From Geodermatophilus normandii (GTDB lineage Bacteria > Actinomycetota > Actinomycetes > Mycobacteriales > Geodermatophilaceae): DNA of 64,000 bases. The position numbers and the translations under genes were made by a program. Shown piece after piece: positions 18,233-25,391 of the stretch (the stretch's first letter is position 1; the number at the start of each line of letters is the position of its first letter). The notes under the pieces were generated by a model. That model did no database searches, had not been told where the DNA came from, and saw only the letters and a list, made by a program, of their open reading frames with translations. Location: contig NZ_QGTX01000001.1 in NCBI RefSeq assembly GCF_003182485.1, forward strand, positions 1,756,001 through 1,820,000, given 5' to 3'.

Positions 18233-18262
18233 GGCCCGGGACGTCGGTCGACGTCCCGGGCC
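18233..18262 (-). terminator. intercistronic hairpin between pstS and pstC
   Basis: Perfect 13-bp stem (GGCCCGGGACGTC and its complement) with a four-base loop GGTC. It lies inside an operon, so it likely acts as a partial terminator or mRNA-stabilising end for pstS, which is normally needed in excess over the permease. Confidence 0.7.
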
Positions 18263-18279
18263 CTCGCGGTGGGCCGCCG

Positions 18280-19395
18280 TCAGGCGGCGGCGGTGATGGC
18301 GTCGACGGCGCCCTGGGCCTGCTCGCGCAGGGTGTCGGAGATCTGGGCGTTGCCGGCGTTCTCGGAGGCCGTGGCCTGGCCGTCCTCGCTGATCACGTAG
18401 GACATGAAGGCCTTGACGTTGTCGGCCTTCGACTGGTCGTCGTACTCGATGCAGCCGATGTGGTAGCTGACCAGGACGATCGGGTACTCGCCCGACTCCT
18501 CGGTCAGCCGGTTCACCTCGATGGCGAAGTCGTACTCGCCGCGGCCCTCGACGGCCGGGGAGTTCTCGACGACGGCGGCAGCGGCCTCGGCGGACGGAGC
18601 GACGAACTCCTGGCCGACGGCGACGGCGGCCACCCCGAGGTCACCGGCGCGGCTGGCGTCCGCGTAGGTGATGGCGCCGGGGGTGTTGGTGACGACCTCG
18701 ATCACGCCGGAGGTGCCCTGGGCGGACTCGCCGCCCGGCAGCGGCCACTCGCCGTCCGGCTCCGACGTCCACACGTCGGCCGCGGCCTGGTGCAGGTAGT
18801 CGGTGAAGTTCTCGGTGGTGCCCGAGTCGTCGGCGCGGTGCACCGCGGTGATCGCGGTGTCGGGCAGGGTCGCGTCCGGGTTCTCGGCGGCGATCGCCGG
18901 GTCGTTCCAGGTCGTGATGGTGTTGCTGAAGATGCCCGCGATCGTGGCCGGGGAGAGGTTCAGCTCGTCGACACCCTCGACGTTGAAGGCGACGGCGATC
19001 GGCGAGATGTAGTTCGGCAGCTCGAAGACCTCGCCACCGGCGCAGCGCTCCGAAGCGGCGGTCAGCTCCTCCTCGTCCAGCGCGGCGTCGGAGCCGGCGA
19101 AGTCGGCGGAGCCGTTGATGAACTGCTCGCGACCCGCACCGGAGCCCTCGGGGGCGTAGCTGAACTGCACGTCCGGGTACTCGCCCTCGAAGCCGGCCTG
19201 CCACGCCTCCATGGCCGACTGCTGGCTGGTGGCGCCGACGCCGACGAGGTCGCCGCTGAGCGAGGCGGCGCTCGAGCCGCTGCCGCCACCCGAGGAGGCC
19301 TCGGACTCGTTGGCGGCACCACAGGCGGCGAGCGCGAGAGTGCTGGTCAGCGCCGTGCTGAGGACGACGGCGCGCGACCTGGTGCTGAGCTTCAA
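18280..19395 (-). CDS. pstS: phosphate-binding lipoprotein PstS
   Basis: 371 residues. The TTG at 19395 was chosen because GAAAGG lies 7 nt upstream and it gives a clean lipoprotein signal KLSTRSRAVVLSTALTSTLA ending in the lipobox LAAC. A Ser/Gly linker follows, then the PstS fold with GVGATSQQSAMEAWQ, GSGAGREQFINGSADFAGSDA and DDSGTTENFTDYL. It captures phosphate outside the membrane for PstCAB. Its promoter carries PHO-box-like repeats. Confidence 0.95.
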   Translation of the reverse strand: MKLSTRSRAVVLSTALTSTLALAACGAANESEASSGGGSGSSAASLSGDLVGVGATSQQSAMEAWQAGFEGEYPDVQFSYAPEGSGAGREQFINGSADFAGSDAALDEEELTAASERCAGGEVFELPNYISPIAVAFNVEGVDELNLSPATIAGIFSNTITTWNDPAIAAENPDATLPDTAITAVHRADDSGTTENFTDYLHQAAADVWTSEPDGEWPLPGGESAQGTSGVIEVVTNTPGAITYADASRAGDLGVAAVAVGQEFVAPSAEAAAAVVENSPAVEGRGEYDFAIEVNRLTEESGEYPIVLVSYHIGCIEYDDQSKADNVKAFMSYVISEDGQATASENAGNAQISDTLREQAQGAVDAITAAA

Positions 19396-19456
19396 CCCAG
19401 TGCCTTTCGGAGGAGCCCGGACCTCGTTGCCGGGCAGGGGAGGACCAACGAGAGGG

Positions 19457-19511
19457 ACGGTAGGGAGCACAGGTGGCCGGTCCCGGGTCGCTCGATGAAC
19501 GGCCGGTGAAC
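19457..19511 (-). promoter_or_regulatory. pstS promoter with PHO-box-like direct repeats
   Basis: Minus strand: two seven-base repeats GTTCACC / GTTCATC spaced exactly 11 bp (19511-19505 and 19500-19494), the arrangement known for PhoP-type PHO boxes in actinobacteria. A -10-like TACCGT lies at 19462-19457, 31 bp further on, giving a leader of about 55 nt. Another GTTCACC occurs at 19566-19560, 55 bp (five 11-bp units) upstream. The likely regulator is RegX3, encoded at 53150-53830. Confidence 0.75.
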
Positions 19512-19627
19512 GCCCGCGGAGCCTTTCCCGACCGGGTGAGAACGCCGTCACGTCCAGTCGGTGAACCGGCGCGTTTCCGGTGGCGGAGCGTGCCGGGAGT
19601 GCGGGAGGAAGGGGCGTTTGCCCCCGG

Positions 19628-20566
19628 TCAGGGGGTGCGCCGCCAGGAGACGTCGACGGCGTACCGCGTGAAGCCGGTGCGCTCGTAGAGGGTCACCGCG
19701 GCGGTGTTGTCCTCCTCGACGTAGAGGAGCACCTCGTCCAGGCCGCGGCCGCGCAGGTGGGCCAGGCCCCGGACGGTGAGCGCCCGGCCGAGCCCCAGCC
19801 CCTGGGCGTCGGGGTCGATGCCGAGCACGTAGACCTCGCCGACGGCGTCCGGTCCGGCGTCGCCCGGCGGGTGCACCTTGGTCCAGTGCGCGCCGAGCAG
19901 CGTGCCGCCGGCGTCGCGGTCCCCGCGCCAGGCGAGCAGGAAGCCGGCCGGGTCGAACCAGGCCTCGGCCTCGCGCAGCAGCAGGTCCTCGGACGTCCAC
20001 GCCCCCTGCTCGGGGTGGGCGGCGAAGGCGCGGGCGTTGAGCCGCAGCCAGGCCGCCTCGTCGCGGCCGGGCCGGAAGGCGGCCACCGCGACGCCGTCGG
20101 GGAGGGCCGGGCCCCCGGTCAGGTCGGCGTCGCCGAGCGGCCGGCGCATCTGCAGCAGCACGCGGGCCCGGGTGTAGCCGCGCCCGGTGGCCAGCCCGGT
20201 CGCGGCCGGCAGGTCGCCGTGGGCCCAGACGCGCAGCGGCCGGTCGCCGGCGAGCTCCTCCAGCCGGGTGAGCAGCGCCCGCCCGGTCCCTCGCCGCCGT
20301 GCGGCGGGGGCGACGACGAGCTCGGCCTCGGCGTCCCCGGTGCCGTCGCCGAGCTCGAGCCGGGCGTAGCCGGTCACCGCGCCGTCGGCGTCGGTGGCCA
20401 GGACGTCGTGGCCACCGGCCGGGCCGCCGTGCTGCAGCCGCAGCTCGGCCTCCTCCGACAGCGGGCGCACACCGTCGGACACGGCCGCCGCACGCAGCAG
20501 CGCGAGGACGGCCGCGGTCCGCGCCGGATCGAGCCGTGCGGAGTCGGAGACGGCGGCGGTGCTCAG
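19628..20566 (-). CDS. mshD: mycothiol synthase (GNAT acetyltransferase)
   Basis: 312 residues with two tandem GNAT domains; the second carries [20 protein letters not shown] and [19 protein letters not shown], matching MshD, which acetylates Cys-GlcN-Ins to form mycothiol. No ATG, GTG or TTG lies at the expected N-terminus. A CTG at 20566-20564 overlaps the glnR stop (CTGA) and gives a full-length first helix, so it is the proposed start. The first downstream GTG would remove that helix. glnR-mshD adjacency also occurs in other actinobacteria as far as I recall. Confidence 0.88.
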   Translation of the reverse strand: MSTAAVSDSARLDPARTAAVLALLRAAAVSDGVRPLSEEAELRLQHGGPAGGHDVLATDADGAVTGYARLELGDGTGDAEAELVVAPAARRRGTGRALLTRLEELAGDRPLRVWAHGDLPAATGLATGRGYTRARVLLQMRRPLGDADLTGGPALPDGVAVAAFRPGRDEAAWLRLNARAFAAHPEQGAWTSEDLLLREAEAWFDPAGFLLAWRGDRDAGGTLLGAHWTKVHPPGDAGPDAVGEVYVLGIDPDAQGLGLGRALTVRGLAHLRGRGLDEVLLYVEEDNTAAVTLYERTGFTRYAVDVSWRRTP

Positions 20567-21333
20567 GGCAGCGGAGCGGCGTCGCGCGCGCCGACGACGG
20601 TGGTCGCGGCCGACTCCTCGGCCTGCGCGCGGGCGGCCGCGGCGGTGGCGTCGGCGACCTGCTGGTCGAGCTTGTAGCCCACGTTGCGGACCGTGCCGAT
20701 CAGCGCCTCGTGCTCGGTGCCGAGCTTGGCGCGCAGCCGGCGCACGTGGACGTCGACGGTGCGCGTGCCGCCGAAGTAGTCGTAGCCCCAGATCTCCTGC
20801 AGCAGCTGGGCGCGCGAGAACACCCGGCCGGGGTGCTGGGCGAGGTACTTGAGGAGCTCGAACTCCTTGTAGGTGAGGTCGAGCGGGCGGCCGCGGAGCT
20901 TGGCCGAGTAGCTGTGCTCGTCGATGACCAGCTCGCCGGCCTGAGTGACCCCGCCGTCGACGCCGTCGGCCGGGGTGGCCGCGGCCAGCCGGCGGGCGGT
21001 GGCCCACTTCAGCCGGGCGTCGACCTCGGCCGGGCCGGCGGTGTCGAGCAGGACGTCGTCGACGCCCCAGTCGGCCGACAGCGCGACCAGCCCGCCCTCG
21101 GAGAGGACGGCGACGAGGGCGGAGGCCACGCCGGTGGAGGACAGCAGCCCGCACAGGGTGCGGGCCTGGATGAGGTCGTGGCGGGCGTCGACGAGCACCA
21201 CGTCGCCGGAGTCGCCGTCGAGCAGGCTCGACAGCTCGGGCGCCACGACGCGCACCTGGTGGCCGAGCAGCCCCAGGGCGGGCAGCACCTCGGTCGTGGC
21301 CTGACGCGCCGCGGTCATGAGCACGAGTCGCAT
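20563..21333 (-). CDS. glnR: GlnR-type nitrogen response regulator
   Basis: 256 residues. The atypical receiver ([36 protein letters not shown]) and the winged helix [20 protein letters not shown] with [20 protein letters not shown] match GlnR, the global activator/repressor of nitrogen genes in actinobacteria. GlnR is an orphan regulator that works without a kinase; none is adjacent here. ATG 21333 has GGAG upstream; a TATCCT -10-like element lies at 21387-21382, about 50 nt from the start. Confidence 0.93.
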   Translation of the reverse strand: MRLVLMTAARQATTEVLPALGLLGHQVRVVAPELSSLLDGDSGDVVLVDARHDLIQARTLCGLLSSTGVASALVAVLSEGGLVALSADWGVDDVLLDTAGPAEVDARLKWATARRLAAATPADGVDGGVTQAGELVIDEHSYSAKLRGRPLDLTYKEFELLKYLAQHPGRVFSRAQLLQEIWGYDYFGGTRTVDVHVRRLRAKLGTEHEALIGTVRNVGYKLDQQVADATAAAARAQAEESAATTVVGARDAAPLP

Positions 21334-21573
21334 GTCGTCTCCTCGGGGAGGGCGTCGACGGCGCTGTCGAACCGAGACAGCAGGATAACCGACGTGTCGC
21401 CGGGACCCGGCGCAGCGCTCGGTGTCGGATCCGGCACGGTCCGGGCGGGGCCGGGACACGCCGCCAGCCGCCCGTCGCTCCGCGCGCCGGGCGGCCGGCG
21501 TCTGAGACGATCGGGACGAGCGGGAGACGACGGCACCGGCGGGGCTGCCGGGCGGTCCCGGGCTGGAGGCTGC

Positions 21574-22401
21574 GTGACCACGGCGCTGGACACCCGGCCC
21601 GCCGCCCGGGCGCGGCACGTCGCCGTCGCGGTCGTCGCGGGGGCCGCCGTCGGGCTCCTGGTGCTCGCTCCGGACCTGGTCGGCGAGCACGGCCGGCTGG
21701 TCGCCGTCCTGGTGCTGCAGGCGGTCCTGGTGGCCGGCTGGGTGCCCGCCACCGCAGCGGCCGGTGCCGGGGGCGTCACGGTCCTCGGGGCCGCGGCCGC
21801 CGTGGGTGCCGACCTCGCCGTCGGCCCGCTCGCCCCCTCCGGTGACCAGCCCGGCCCCGGGCTGCTGCTGGCCGTGGCCGGCCCCGCGCTGATCGCCGCC
21901 GTGCTGCACCAGATGCTGCGCCGGCCGCCGCGCACCGACGTGGTCGGCTCGCTCGGCAGCGTCGCGCTGCTGGTCGCCGCCGTCTGCGCGCTGGCCCTCC
22001 TGCTGCTGCCCGACGTGCCGGGGGACGAGGGCGACGTCGCCGGCTCGCCGCTGGTCGTCGTCGGCGCCGCGCTGGTCGCCGGCCACCTCGTCGACGCCGT
22101 CCTGCCGCGGCCCGCCGTCGCCGACGGGGCCGACCGCGGGGTGCCGGGGCTGCTGGCCGCCGTCGTGGCCGGGGTCGCCGTGGCGCTGTCCGGGAGCGGC
22201 ACCGCGGAGCTGGTCGACGTCGTCTCCGGCACCACCACCGGCCTGGTGCTCGGCCTGGTCGCCGCGCTGGCCGGGACCGCCGCCTCCTTCGTCCTCGGCG
22301 ACTGGCGCGGCCGGGGTGCCGCGGCCGGGGGCGTCGCGGTCGAGGCCGTCCTCCCCCTGGCCGTCTGCGCGCCGGTGCTGCTGGCACTGGCCGTCGTCTG
22401 A
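21574..22401 (+). CDS. multi-spanning integral membrane protein
   Basis: 275 residues, GTG 21574 with GGAGG six bases upstream. The sequence is almost entirely hydrophobic, with about eight to nine predicted helices separated by short charged loops (for example LRRPPRTD and [10 protein letters not shown]). No family motif was recognised. It is divergent from glnR and followed four bases later by the LmeA-like gene, so the two are probably one transcript. Confidence 0.8.
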   Translation: MTTALDTRPAARARHVAVAVVAGAAVGLLVLAPDLVGEHGRLVAVLVLQAVLVAGWVPATAAAGAGGVTVLGAAAAVGADLAVGPLAPSGDQPGPGLLLAVAGPALIAAVLHQMLRRPPRTDVVGSLGSVALLVAAVCALALLLLPDVPGDEGDVAGSPLVVVGAALVAGHLVDAVLPRPAVADGADRGVPGLLAAVVAGVAVALSGSGTAELVDVVSGTTTGLVLGLVAALAGTAASFVLGDWRGRGAAAGGVAVEAVLPLAVCAPVLLALAVV

Positions 22402-22405
22402 GCCG

Positions 22406-23095
22406 GTGCGCGCCCTCCTCGTCGTCCTGGCGCTGCTCGTCGTGCTCGCGCTGGTGGCCGACCCGGTGGCCGAGGGCATCGCCGAGGACCGGGTGGCCGA
22501 GGCGCTGCGCGACGCGGGCGGCCTGGCCGGGACCCCCGACGTCGACGTCCGGGGGTGGCCGTTCCTCACGCAGGCGGTGTCGGGCACCTACGACGACGTG
22601 CGCATCTCCCTGACCGCCGACGAGCTCGGCCGGCCCGAGGGCACCTCCGCCGACGTCCGCCTCCGCGGGGCGCACGTCCCGCTGTCCGACGCGCTGTCGG
22701 GGTCGGTGCGGGAGGTGCCGGTCGACCGCGTGGACGGCACCGCCACCCTGTCCTACGCGCTGCTCGCCCAGCAGCTCGGTGGCGACACCACCCTGGCCCG
22801 CGAGGGCGACGCCCTGCGCGTCACGCGCACCGTCGAGGTGCTCGGCTACTCGGTGCCGCTGACCGCCGTCGGCACGGTCTCGCTCGACGGCCAGGACCTC
22901 GTGGTCGACGTCGAGGACGCGGAGGCGGCCGGCGTCGACGTCCCGGACGTCGTCGTCGACCGGGCCGGCGACCTGCTCGACCTGCGCTACCCCGTCGAGC
23001 TGCCGTTCGGGTTGCAGCTCACCGGCCTGCGGCCCGGCGACGAGGGTGTGGACGTGACCGCCGAGGGCACCGGCACGGTGCTGCGCGCGTCCTGA
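22406..23095 (+). CDS. LmeA-like (DUF2993) phospholipid-binding protein
   Basis: 229 residues. An N-terminal signal anchor (about 1-18) is followed by the DUF2993 pattern [20 protein letters not shown] and a C-terminal [20 protein letters not shown]. Proteins of this family bind phospholipids in the cell envelope and in mycobacteria affect lipomannan maturation; the role here is inferred. GTG 22406 follows the preceding stop by four bases. Confidence 0.85.
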   Translation: MRALLVVLALLVVLALVADPVAEGIAEDRVAEALRDAGGLAGTPDVDVRGWPFLTQAVSGTYDDVRISLTADELGRPEGTSADVRLRGAHVPLSDALSGSVREVPVDRVDGTATLSYALLAQQLGGDTTLAREGDALRVTRTVEVLGYSVPLTAVGTVSLDGQDLVVDVEDAEAAGVDVPDVVVDRAGDLLDLRYPVELPFGLQLTGLRPGDEGVDVTAEGTGTVLRAS

Positions 23096-23107
23096 CCGCG
23101 GGCGGGA

Positions 23108-23584
23108 ATGCGCACCGACCCGGTCGGGTTCGTGCAGGGGATGAGCGGGACCGGAGCGGCGGTGCTCGCCGCGGCGCTGGCCCTGACCGCCGTGGCGGCC
23201 TGGTGGCTGCGCACCCGCGACGGCCGGCTGCGGGCGGCGCAGGAGGAGGAGAGCGTGGGCGGACCCACCGCGGTGCTCGAGGGCCTGGGCGTGCGCCCGG
23301 CCGACGCCGACCTGACCGTCGTCCAGTTCTCCACCGCGTTCTGCGGGCCCTGCCGGACCACCCGTGCCCGGCTGCAGCACCTGCAGGCCACCCGGCCGGG
23401 GCTGGCCTACGTCCACGTCGACGCCGAGAGCTCCCTCGACGCGGTCCGCGAGCTCGACGTCCGGCGCACGCCGACGCTGTTCTACCTGGACCGCCGGGGG
23501 CGGCTGCTCGGCCGCAGCAGCGGCGCCCCGCGGCCGGAGGAGCTGACCGCCCTCGTCGACGCCCACACCGGCCCCCGGTCGTGA
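23108..23584 (+). CDS. membrane-anchored thioredoxin-like protein
   Basis: 158 residues. One TM helix (about 13-32) anchors a thioredoxin fold with the redox motif FCGPC (Cys79 and Cys82), the cis-Pro in RRTPTLFYLD and a C-terminal helix. Topology is not certain from sequence alone. The ATG at 23108 lacks a spaced ribosome site; ATG 23141 is an alternative that would trim 11 residues. It precedes the cysteine-leader/DUF4395/sulfurtransferase group. Confidence 0.85.
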   Translation: MRTDPVGFVQGMSGTGAAVLAAALALTAVAAWWLRTRDGRLRAAQEEESVGGPTAVLEGLGVRPADADLTVVQFSTAFCGPCRTTRARLQHLQATRPGLAYVHVDAESSLDAVRELDVRRTPTLFYLDRRGRLLGRSSGAPRPEELTALVDAHTGPRS

Positions 23585-23601
23585 TCGGTTACCCTCGCCG
23601 C

Positions 23602-23676
23602 GTGGGCACCCTGCTGACCTCGCGCCGCACAGTCGACCTGTGCCGCGTCGGCAGCTGCCTGTGTCGGGCCTCCTGA
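23602..23676 (+). CDS. leaderless cysteine-rich leader peptide (24 residues)
   Basis: GTG 23602 to TGA 23674-23676. A TACCCT -10-like element at 23590-23595 ends exactly 6 nt before the GTG, so the mRNA would start at or next to the start codon. The C-terminal half is DLCRVGSCLCRAS, with cysteines at codons 14, 19 and 21 (TGC, TGC, TGT). It precedes a DUF4395-sulfurtransferase-SseC operon. Leaderless polycysteine small ORFs in front of the same kind of operon have been described in mycobacteria as cysteine-responsive attenuators; this is a likely counterpart. It is too short for most gene callers. Confidence 0.75.
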   Translation: MGTLLTSRRTVDLCRVGSCLCRAS

Positions 23677-23726
23677 GGGCGGCCCCGCTCCGCCCAGACG
23701 CGCCCTGACCGCCGTCCGGAGAGCCC
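23666..23726 (+). promoter_or_regulatory. putative cysteine-responsive attenuator
   Basis: GGGCCTCC in the last codons of the leader peptide (23666-23673) can pair with GGAG-a-GCCC (23718-23726), which contains the ribosome site of the DUF4395 gene. A smaller hairpin GGGCGG-CCGCCC (23677-23695) directly follows the leader stop. A ribosome stalled at the Cys codons would cover 23666-23673 and free the ribosome site. The mechanism is inferred from base pairing by eye. Confidence 0.5.
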
Positions 23727-23730
23727 ATCG

Positions 23731-24168
23731 ATGTCCCCGAGTCCTGCCCGCACGGTCGACGTGCGCGGCCCGCGCTTCGCCGCGTGGGTCACCAGTGCCG
23801 TCCTCGCCGTCGTCCTGCTGACCGCGAGCGGCTGGCTGGCCGCCGCACAGGCGGTCGTCTTCGCCGTCGGTGCGGCCGCCGGCCTGCGGTCGGCCCCCTA
23901 CGCGGTGCTGTTCCGCACCCTCGTCGCCCCGCGGCTGGGGCCGGCGCGGGAGCGCGAGCCCGAGGCGCCGGTGCGCTTCGCCCAGTTCGTCGGGTTCGCC
24001 TCCACCGCCGTGGGCGCGGCGGGGTACCTGCTCGGGGTGCCGGTGCTCGGCGCGCTCGCCACCGGCCTCGCGCTCGTCGCGGCGCTGCTCAACGCGGCCA
24101 CCGGCCTGTGCCTCGGCTGCGAGCTCTACCTCACCGTCCGGCGGGCCCGTCCCGTCCGCACCGCCTGA
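23731..24168 (+). CDS. DUF4395 membrane protein
   Basis: 145 residues, ATG 23731 with a CGGAGAG ribosome site nine bases upstream. Four predicted helices (about 16-36, 38-55, 83-101 and 103-120) and the conserved C-terminal GLCLGCELYL motif with two cysteines mark DUF4395. The family is regularly found beside thioredoxin and sulfurtransferase genes in actinobacteria, so a role in sulfur handling or redox at the membrane is likely but unproven. First structural gene after the cysteine leader. Confidence 0.88.
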   Translation: MSPSPARTVDVRGPRFAAWVTSAVLAVVLLTASGWLAAAQAVVFAVGAAAGLRSAPYAVLFRTLVAPRLGPAREREPEAPVRFAQFVGFASTAVGAAGYLLGVPVLGALATGLALVAALLNAATGLCLGCELYLTVRRARPVRTA

Positions 24169-24203
24169 TCGTCCGTACACCCACCACACGGAGGAACCTC
24201 CCC

Positions 24204-25037
24204 ATGAGCCGCAACGACGTGCTCGTCAACGCCGACTGGGCCCAGGAGCACATCGGCCAGCCCGGCATCGTCTTCGTCGAGGTCGACGAGGACACCAGCG
24301 CCTACGACAAGGGCCACATCGAGGGCGCGGTCAAGCTCGACTGGAAGCTCGACCTGCAGGACCCGCTGCGCCGCGACTTCGTCAGCAAGGAGCAGTTCCA
24401 GGAGCTCCTGTCGGCCAAGGGCATCGCCAACGACGACACCGTCGTCCTCTACGGCGGCAACAACAACTGGTTCGCCGCCTACGCCTACTGGTACTTCAAG
24501 CTCTACGGCCACGACCAGGTCAAGCTCCTCGACGGCGGCCGCAAGAAGTGGGAGCTCGACAGCCGCCCGCTCTCGCCCGACCCCGTCGAGCGCCCGGCCA
24601 CGCAGTACCAGGCGAAGGACGCCGACACCTCCATCCGCGCCTTCCGCGACGAGGTCGTCGCCTCGATCGGCCAGCAGAACCTCGTCGACGTGCGCTCGCC
24701 CGACGAGTTCGCCGGCAAGCTGGTCGCCCCGGCCCACCTCCCGCAGGAGGGCGCGCAGCGCCCCGGCCACATCCCGACCGCGGTGAACGTGCCGTGGAGC
24801 AAGGCGGCCAACGAGGACGGCACCTTCAAGAGCGACGACGAGCTGCGCAAGCTCTACGCCGACGCCGGCCTCGACGAGTCCAAGGACACCATCGCCTACT
24901 GCCGCATCGGCGAGCGCTCGAGCCACACCTGGTTCGTCCTGCGCGAGCTGCTCGGCCAGCAGAACGTCAAGAACTACGACGGCTCCTGGACCGAGTACGG
25001 CTCGCTGGTCGGCGTCCCGATCGAGAAGGGTGCCTGA
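24204..25037 (+). CDS. thiosulfate sulfurtransferase (CysA2/SseA-type tandem rhodanese)
   Basis: 277 residues with two rhodanese domains. The catalytic loop is YCRIGERSSHTW with the persulfide cysteine at about Cys233; the N-terminal domain is the inactive copy. Sequence and neighbours match actinobacterial CysA2/SseA enzymes that move sulfur from thiosulfate. ATG 24204 has GGAGG about nine bases upstream. The stop overlaps a few bases upstream of the SseC start. Codon use is slightly less GC-extreme (many AAG, AAC) as expected for a highly expressed gene. Confidence 0.95.
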   Translation: MSRNDVLVNADWAQEHIGQPGIVFVEVDEDTSAYDKGHIEGAVKLDWKLDLQDPLRRDFVSKEQFQELLSAKGIANDDTVVLYGGNNNWFAAYAYWYFKLYGHDQVKLLDGGRKKWELDSRPLSPDPVERPATQYQAKDADTSIRAFRDEVVASIGQQNLVDVRSPDEFAGKLVAPAHLPQEGAQRPGHIPTAVNVPWSKAANEDGTFKSDDELRKLYADAGLDESKDTIAYCRIGERSSHTWFVLRELLGQQNVKNYDGSWTEYGSLVGVPIEKGA

Positions 25038-25038
25038 C

Positions 25039-25332
25039 GTGTGCGGAGCCCCTCAGCAGGGTGGTGCCCTCGCCGGCATCGACCTGAGCACCCAGACGGT
25101 CATCCAGGGCCAGGTCTGGCACGACGGCGCCCCGGTGGCCGGCGCGTACGTCCGGCTGCTCGACGCCACCGACGAGTTCACCGCCGAGGTGGTGACCAGC
25201 CCGGAGGGCGAGTTCCGCTTCTTCGCCGCCCCGGGGCAGTGGAAGCTGCGGTCGCTGGCCCCGGTCGGCCGCGGTGAGCGGGTCGTCGACGCCGAGGTCG
25301 GCCTGACCGAGACCACCGTCGTCCTCGACTGA
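25039..25332 (+). CDS. sseC: SseC-type DUF1416 protein
   Basis: 97 residues. GTG 25039 is preferred to the GTG at 25030: it has GAAGGG eight bases upstream and gives MCGAPQQG, matching the MCSGPKQG start I recall for mycobacterial SseC. The body, with VIQGQVWHDGAPVAGAYVRL and EFRFFAAPGQWKLR, is a transthyretin-like beta sandwich (DUF1416). It always accompanies the rhodanese; a role in sulfur transfer is inferred. Last gene before a strong terminator. Confidence 0.9.
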   Translation: MCGAPQQGGALAGIDLSTQTVIQGQVWHDGAPVAGAYVRLLDATDEFTAEVVTSPEGEFRFFAAPGQWKLRSLAPVGRGERVVDAEVGLTETTVVLD

Positions 25333-25342
25333 TCCGTCCGCA

Positions 25343-25379
25343 CGGTGCCCCCTCCCGGCCTCGCCGGGAGGGGGCACCG
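25343..25379. terminator. bidirectional terminator after sseC
   Basis: Perfect 17-bp stem (CGGTGCCCCCTCCCGGC and complement) with a CTC loop, between sseC and the convergent PP2C gene. Confidence 0.88.
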
Positions 25380-25391
25380 GCGTCTCCGGTG

